Of a stretch of 25,922 bases of DNA, positions 22,417-25,922 are shown piece by piece. The notes under the pieces were generated by a model. The model did no database searches. It was not told the origin of the DNA and saw nothing but the letters and a program-made list of their open reading frames with translations. Numbering within the stretch: the first letter of the stretch is position 1; each line of letters opens with the position of its first letter. A program made the position numbers and the translations under genes. The stretch is from a virus: the IMG/VR virus record IMGVR_UViG_3300046009_013442, positions 1 to 25,922 of that record. The stretch is one strand, 5' to 3'.

Positions 22417-22930
22417 AATCTTCCAATATTACTTCCCCAGTTTCAAAATTTATATTTTTGACTTTAGTTTCCCACTCAAATTTTACACCTTTAGACACTA
22501 AATAATCGTACCAGTTTTTAGCAATTTCAGATAAATAATCTGTACCTACGTGCCAAACTGGAAACAATCGTAAACCGAAGTATGGTTTGATAAAATCTGG
22601 TTCTGCTACTGGATTTGAACACTGTACTTCCTCTGGTTTAGGATGGAAACGTTTGAAATTGGTAATAACTTGATCCATCAACTGCATTGCTTTTTCTTCA
22701 CCACAATACTTAGACAATTGACCTCCAATTGCTGTGTGGTATGTTAGTTTACCATCAGACCAACCACCTGCACCCAAAAATCCTGTCATTACCTCTTCGG
22801 GTAAGCGGGTATATGGGTCTTTACCCATATCAATTATTGTGATCAGTTCACCTGGATAACCTTGGTCTACAAGCTTAGTAGCAGCATTTACTCCGGCTAC
22901 ACCTGCACCTACGATTACGATGTTTTTCAT
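22415..22930 (-). CDS. N-terminal half of a split COG2509-like FAD-dependent dehydrogenase
   Basis: 171 aa. The FAD-binding start MKNIVIVGAGVAGVNAATKL has GAGVAG at 8-13, and an acidic residue D34 follows at the second strand end. GAGGWSDGKLTYH (53-65) is the hallmark of the COG2509 group of uncharacterised FAD-dependent dehydrogenases. The sequence stops after KNINFETGEVILED, exactly where the intact family continues with a strand leading to the GTGRSG motif, which here begins the gene at 21078-21902. The stop codon is formed by the insertion. Upstream lie a terminator (22962-22997) and a variant motif (22950-22957). The substrate of the family is not known to me. Confidence 0.82.
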   Translation of the reverse strand: MKNIVIVGAGVAGVNAATKLVDQGYPGELITIIDMGKDPYTRLPEEVMTGFLGAGGWSDGKLTYHTAIGGQLSKYCGEEKAMQLMDQVITNFKRFHPKPEEVQCSNPVAEPDFIKPYFGLRLFPVWHVGTDYLSEIAKNWYDYLVSKGVKFEWETKVKNINFETGEVILED

Positions 22931-22949
22931 AAATTTCTATTGTTAACTA

Positions 22950-22957
22950 TTAAATAT
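22950..22957 (-). promoter_or_regulatory. Variant ATATTTAA motif after the terminator
   Basis: Coding strand TATATTTAATAG differs from the core at the last base. It lies 19 nt before the ATG at 22930 and just after the terminator at 22962-22997, the same order as the exact copies. Weaker than the others. Confidence 0.35.
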
Positions 22958-22961
22958 ACGT

Positions 22962-22997
22962 AAAAAAAGTGACGCCTCCAAATTTTGGTGACGCCAC
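22962..22997 (-). terminator. Terminator with G-U pairs, minus strand only
   Basis: The minus-strand RNA GUGGCGUC-ACC...GG-AGGCGUCAC pairs along two arms, with two G-U wobbles and one A-A mismatch, and is followed by seven T. The plus-strand copy would have A-C mismatches at the wobble positions, which fixes the direction. Confidence 0.8.
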
Positions 22998-23034
22998 AGC
23001 TGCCATAGAATTTTTTAAAGCGACTGGCTATGAA

Positions 23035-23295
23035 TCAGTCTAAATGTATTTTTAACTTAAGTGTTCCTGTGCCTTTTATGGCTCGGTGCCACATATGTCT
23101 TGGTATAAATATACGTTGATTTAAGGAGGTTGGCAAATTATTTTCTAATTGTATTTGCCAATCTGTTTCTCCTATTATTTCTATTGTACGATCTTCATCA
23201 TCACGATGCCAAAGGAGTTCGATGGGATCTATATTCTCATCGAACTCTCTTATAATGTATTGATCTGTGACTTCTAGATCTGTGTATGGGGTCAT
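23035..23295 (-). CDS. Small cupin-like protein
   Basis: 86 aa, a minimal single beta-barrel. The motif LLWHRDDEDRTIEII (27-41) and the later IFIPRHMWHRAIKGTGTLKLKI (62-83) are the two halves of a short cupin fold, with histidines H30, H67 and H70 as possible metal ligands. I recall the WHRDxEDR motif in small proteins of marine phages, where the function is not established. It is translationally coupled to the ADP-ribosyltransferase-like gene upstream (ATGA) and is the last gene before the terminator. Enzymatic or regulatory roles are both possible; it has no leader peptide of the type seen in its neighbours. Confidence 0.6.
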   Translation of the reverse strand: MTPYTDLEVTDQYIIREFDENIDPIELLWHRDDEDRTIEIIGETDWQIQLENNLPTSLNQRIFIPRHMWHRAIKGTGTLKLKIHLD

Positions 23296-23747
23296 TGGAT
23301 TTCGTAAGGTATATTTTTTTCTTGAATTTTTTTAATTAAAGAATCAAAGTATGTGTAAGAATATTCATCTTCATCATTTATTATAACTTTTATATTTGTT
23401 ATATAATTTATAGGAAGTCCATCTTTTTTAGTTATTATTTGTTCTTCAAATTCTAAACTTTCTTTCCCCATATGTCCAAAACTGTAAGGTTTAATTTGAA
23501 AATTATTAGAAATTTTATTTCCATCCAAATCTATTCGTACAATATTTTCATCTGGTTCTCCTTCTGAGTCAAATTCAGCTGTGTTTAGATTTTTATCTCT
23601 AGTAGCAGATACAACACCGTCTTCATTTGTTCTAATTTTTCCTGAGGTTAAAATTCCCATTGCCCCCCTTAGAGTGGTAAAATGATATAAAGTACCTACT
23701 TGTTTTCCTTCAGTAATTTCTTTTAATATGTCTAACAGTTTAATCAT
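23292..23747 (-). CDS. Probable ADP-ribosyltransferase-fold protein with cleavable leader
   Basis: 151 aa. The leader MIKLLDILKEITEGKQ contains ITE-G, a T4-type prohead protease site. Then LYHFTTLRGAMGILTSGKI (20-38) has the 'YH-T-x-A-x-x-I-L-x-x-G' motif of DarT/PARP-like ADP-ribosyltransferases, SATRD (47-51) the usual second strand, and LEFEEQIIT (98-106) the glutamate-containing third motif. T4 injects Alt, an ADP-ribosyltransferase carried in the capsid by such a leader, so an injected host-modifying enzyme is a reasonable analogy. The distances are short but plausible for a minimal ART. Loss of activity, or a non-ART relative, cannot be excluded. Neighbours are other leader-bearing genes. 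Confidence 0.6.
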   Translation of the reverse strand: MIKLLDILKEITEGKQVGTLYHFTTLRGAMGILTSGKIRTNEDGVVSATRDKNLNTAEFDSEGEPDENIVRIDLDGNKISNNFQIKPYSFGHMGKESLEFEEQIITKKDGLPINYITNIKVIINDEDEYSYTYFDSLIKKIQEKNIPYEIQ

Positions 23748-23748
23748 A

Positions 23749-24102
23749 TTATTTTAATTGAGCTAATTTATTTTTAGCCCAATATTTAATATTCATTATA
23801 GCTTTTTGTTTTTCTTTATCATCCAAATCAGAAAGAATTACTGCTATTTCATAGTAACCTCCTTCAAAATCTTCTAATTCTTCATCAGAGGCATCTAACA
23901 AGTAATCTAAATATTCTTCTTCAGTTGTAACGTGCATTGCACCTTCCAATTCATTTTCTGCTGCTTGGAGTTCACCATAGTAATCCTCAGGTTCAGGTGA
24001 TATAACTTTTATTTCGTTTATGTTTTTATTTAATTTAGCTTTATATTCACTTTCAGTAATTAAACCAGCTAACATTTGCATTCTGAGTGTTTCTTTATTC
24101 AT
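23749..24102 (-). CDS. Small acidic protein with LAG-box leader
   Basis: 117 aa. The N-terminus MNKETLRMQMLAGLITESEY carries the R-x-Q-x-L-A-G-L-I box followed by ITE-S and, further on, INE, both compatible with the prohead protease. The rest is very acidic (VTTEEEYLDYLLDASDEELE, then a YYEIAVILSDLDD helix) and ends in a basic helix (KYWAKNKLAQLK). Related boxes occur at the C-termini of the scaffold and of the large accessory protein. It ends 1 nt before the ADP-ribosyltransferase-like gene begins. A packaged internal protein is the best guess; the mature domain is unrecognised. Confidence 0.6.
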   Translation of the reverse strand: MNKETLRMQMLAGLITESEYKAKLNKNINEIKVISPEPEDYYGELQAAENELEGAMHVTTEEEYLDYLLDASDEELEDFEGGYYEIAVILSDLDDKEKQKAIMNIKYWAKNKLAQLK

Positions 24103-24129
24103 GTCATATATTTGTCTGTAATTTCTAAA

Positions 24130-24555
24130 TCAATACTTTAAAGGGAATTTAGATAAAAAAGCACACATATAACCAATATCATCTCCTAATATTACTAAAG
24201 AATTAAATCCTGAAACAGAATACTCGGTTGAAAGTTCCTCAACTCTATCATCAGTACTAATAAGAAAAAGAGGTTTAACATCTCCAAATTCAACAGCTCG
24301 AATAGCTTGCTGTGCTATAGGTTCAAATTCTTTATAATTTGAACCAAACATATCTTCAAATTCTTCGATACCTTCTCCATGATATTCAGTCATGAACTCC
24401 TCTAAAGTATCATAATCAATAGTTAAAATAAATGTTTGAAAAGGACCTAAAATTTCTAAACATTTATTGTATGCTTCTTCATTAGATGTAGGACGTTCTA
24501 CTTTTATTTCTTGTAAAGAAGATTTGATGATTTTTTTTAAATCAGATTGTTTCAT
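24130..24555 (-). CDS. Small protein with capsid-targeting-like leader
   Basis: 141 aa. The leader MKQSDLKKIIKSSLQEIKVE is closely similar in pattern to that of the gene at 22001-22393 (MKxS-x-L-K-x-I-I-K) and offers LQE as a cut site. The mature part is acidic and alpha/beta (YNKCLEILGPFQTFILTIDY, then FGDVKPLFLISTDDRVEEL, then GFNSLVILGDDIGYMCAFL). No family or catalytic motif is recognised. The ATG overlaps the stop of the large upstream gene (ATGA). It belongs to the accessory cluster of predicted packaged proteins. Confidence 0.6.
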   Translation of the reverse strand: MKQSDLKKIIKSSLQEIKVERPTSNEEAYNKCLEILGPFQTFILTIDYDTLEEFMTEYHGEGIEEFEDMFGSNYKEFEPIAQQAIRAVEFGDVKPLFLISTDDRVEELSTEYSVSGFNSLVILGDDIGYMCAFLSKFPLKY

Positions 24556-25922
24556 AATAACCCGGCTAATTTTTTAAATCTTACAAATTCTAGACTTTCT
24601 TGTAATGGTAATTCTTTAAAATTTTGATCATCTAAAATAATACCATCATAATCTATTCCTGGTTTTAAATAGAATGAAGTAGATCCGGTATATCCTAAAT
24701 TAGGATCAGGCATTTTTCTTTTACCATCTTTGGTAAAACTATATTGTTTAATGTCACTTTTTATAGTATTCCCATTTTCATCAAGTATACTATAAGTAGT
24801 CACATTTGATTTATTTTTATCAGGAGTTATAAAGTAAAGTTTCCCGTTTTGTTCAAAAGTAGTAGGAATACCTAAAGATAGAGCAAAGTATTTAAGTTGA
24901 TTTGAAGGATTAGTAAGTAATTCTTTAGATAAATTTATTAATTCTATTCTTTCTTGCTCTGAAAGTTTTTTAAAGGATGAAGTACTTAGGTTAAATATTC
25001 TTACAGATCTAGAAGGTGCTATTCTCCCTCCTTGTGCTCCGCTTGAAGCGTATTCTAAATCTCTAAAAGCAATGCTGTATACATCAAATGTTGCTTTTTG
25101 TTCAGGAGTCATATATTTAACGGCCTCCTTAGGTAGAAAATCTAAATTATCTATTTGTTTTTGAATGTATTGTTTAACAATACTTTCAGGAAAATATTTT
25201 TCAATCTCATCAAATGATAAATAATCTTCTTCAAATTTTTCGTAATACTTCTGTTGAAGGGGAGATTTTAGGTAAGGTAAAAATTCGTATGGAAGAGGTT
25301 CATTTGAAAAACGGGTAAATCTATAATCAGCATATCTTTTTACTAATCCTAAATTTGATTTTACCTCATCAAATGTTACTTTTCTATTATTGTTAATAGC
25401 TTCATTCTTTAAATCTAAATCTAAAAGATTAAATATTTCAGAAGGTAGCTTTTGGTAATTAGAAGCATTCGTTCTTACATATAATTTTTTAGTAGCATAA
25501 CTTAATTCAGCAAATTGGTCAGGAGTTAATTGTTTACCTGCTAAAGCTTGAACTTCAACTTCTTCTTTGCTTGGAGGCGAATATGGGAATAAATTTTCTT
25601 TATCTTTAAGAACATTAGCTAAATCTTCTGGAAGTGCAGCTAGTAACTCTTGGTATGTTCTGAATTCTCTATCCCCATCATTAAGTGCTGAAGTAAGAGC
25701 CCAAGTTCCATTTTCAAATCTATGGATAACTATAGCATGATAGGGGTCAATAAATCGATTATTTTGTTTAGTATCGGGTTTACTTCTATCAAAAACAAAA
25801 TAAAACATTCTACTTCTTCCACCACTAAAACGATAGGTTCCATACATACTACCTTGTGGACGTGATATACACCATAAATAGTATCCATCTTTACCGTATT
25901 TAATACATTTCTGTTCAGCGTC
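24552..25922 (-). CDS. Large accessory virion-type protein with C-terminal LAG box (partial)
   Basis: The frame is open to the window edge, so the N-terminus is missing; 456 residues are visible. An internal ATG at 25847 is not the start, because coding continues upstream (GKDGYYLWCISRPQGSMYG). The visible N-terminal domain (CIKYGKDGYYLWCISRPQGS, then RSRMFYFVFDRSKPD, then ALTSALNDGDREF) has a Trp-Cys-Ile / FYFV pattern I recall in large proteins of other big phages, without a function. The middle is helical with motifs like PSEIFNLLDLDLKNEAINNN and LPKEAVKYMTPEQKATFD, reminiscent of repeated 'LP-E..' helical units. The end (LPLQES, then FVRFKKLAGLL) matches the scaffold tail FxR-x-x-K-L-A-G. 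It is probably a packaged internal protein. Confidence 0.65.
   Translation of the reverse strand, partial: DAEQKCIKYGKDGYYLWCISRPQGSMYGTYRFSGGRSRMFYFVFDRSKPDTKQNNRFIDPYHAIVIHRFENGTWALTSALNDGDREFRTYQELLAALPEDLANVLKDKENLFPYSPPSKEEVEVQALAGKQLTPDQFAELSYATKKLYVRTNASNYQKLPSEIFNLLDLDLKNEAINNNRKVTFDEVKSNLGLVKRYADYRFTRFSNEPLPYEFLPYLKSPLQQKYYEKFEEDYLSFDEIEKYFPESIVKQYIQKQIDNLDFLPKEAVKYMTPEQKATFDVYSIAFRDLEYASSGAQGGRIAPSRSVRIFNLSTSSFKKLSEQERIELINLSKELLTNPSNQLKYFALSLGIPTTFEQNGKLYFITPDKNKSNVTTYSILDENGNTIKSDIKQYSFTKDGKRKMPDPNLGYTGSTSFYLKPGIDYDGIILDDQNFKELPLQESLEFVRFKKLAGLL

Noticed and set aside
21900-22417. An intact group I intron in the flavoenzyme gene
   Set aside because: Only about 125 nt of the 518-nt insertion lie outside the 22001-22393 gene, too little for a complete ribozyme core, and I cannot see paired core elements. 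A decayed intron or intron-less endonuclease insertion is more likely; an Infernal scan would decide.
23022-23040. Small inverted repeat GACTG...CAGTC as a terminator
   Set aside because: The stem is only five base pairs with no T-run; the convincing terminator is at 22962-22997.
1-25922. tRNA genes, CRISPR arrays, insertion sequences, integrase or attachment sites
   Set aside because: I saw no cloverleaf-like sequence with a T-loop, no regularly spaced repeats, no transposase or integrase motifs. A tRNAscan-SE run would confirm the absence of tRNAs.

Overview
This window is a block of late and accessory genes from a large tailed phage of the T4 superfamily (contractile-tailed myovirus type). 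Every credible gene lies on the minus strand, so transcription runs from high to low coordinates. The evidence is a nearly complete T4-like head module: large terminase (gp17-like), portal (gp20-like), prohead protease (gp21-like), acidic scaffold (gp22-like), major capsid protein (gp23-like) and the neck proteins gp13-like and gp14-like. The DNA is AT-rich, genes are packed with ATGA or TAATG overlaps, and start codons are preceded by A-rich leaders rather than Shine-Dalgarno sequences. Together with the style of the signal-peptide protein next to the terminase, this points to a Bacteroidota (flavobacterial-type) host. The host call is an inference.

Layout in transcription order. (1) 25922-23035: accessory cluster with a large partial protein, two small proteins with T4-like N-terminal prohead-targeting leaders, a probable ADP-ribosyltransferase-fold protein with the same kind of leader, and a small cupin, closed by a terminator. 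(2) 22930-19209: a COG2509-like FAD-dependent dehydrogenase split into two genes by a 518-nt insertion. The insertion carries a leader-bearing small gene and the C-terminal relic of a homing endonuclease. It is followed by a small conserved protein, a cupin-FkbM methyltransferase fusion and a NadR-like P-loop kinase. (3) 19188-16926: an overlapping spanin-like membrane pair and the large terminase. (4) 16901-7526: portal, core and scaffold genes, protease, scaffold and major capsid protein. (5) 7460-6403: two small virion surface genes. (6) 6330-3934: a compact three-gene operon encoding a pentein (amidinotransferase/DDAH fold), a phosphatidylserine decarboxylase and PhoH. (7) 3904-1941: two structural genes including an ASYA-repeat fibre. 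(8) 1858-1: gp13-like, gp14-like and the start of one more gene.

Five intrinsic terminators and eight exact copies of ATATTTAT (coding strand) divide the window into transcription units. Three of the terminators are followed directly by this motif or a one-base variant and then by a start codon, which makes it a good candidate late promoter. The most interesting features are a set of portable peptide tags that look like capsid-targeting signals: N-terminal amphipathic leaders ending in an [IL]xE protease site, and an 'R-[WFM]-[QK]-x-L-A-G' box found at the C-terminus of the scaffold and of the large accessory protein and at the N-terminus of a small one. They suggest that this phage packages a set of cleaved internal proteins, including an Alt-like ADP-ribosyltransferase. 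The homing-endonuclease scar in the split flavoenzyme and the lipid/arginine-type enzyme operon inside the late region are also unusual.
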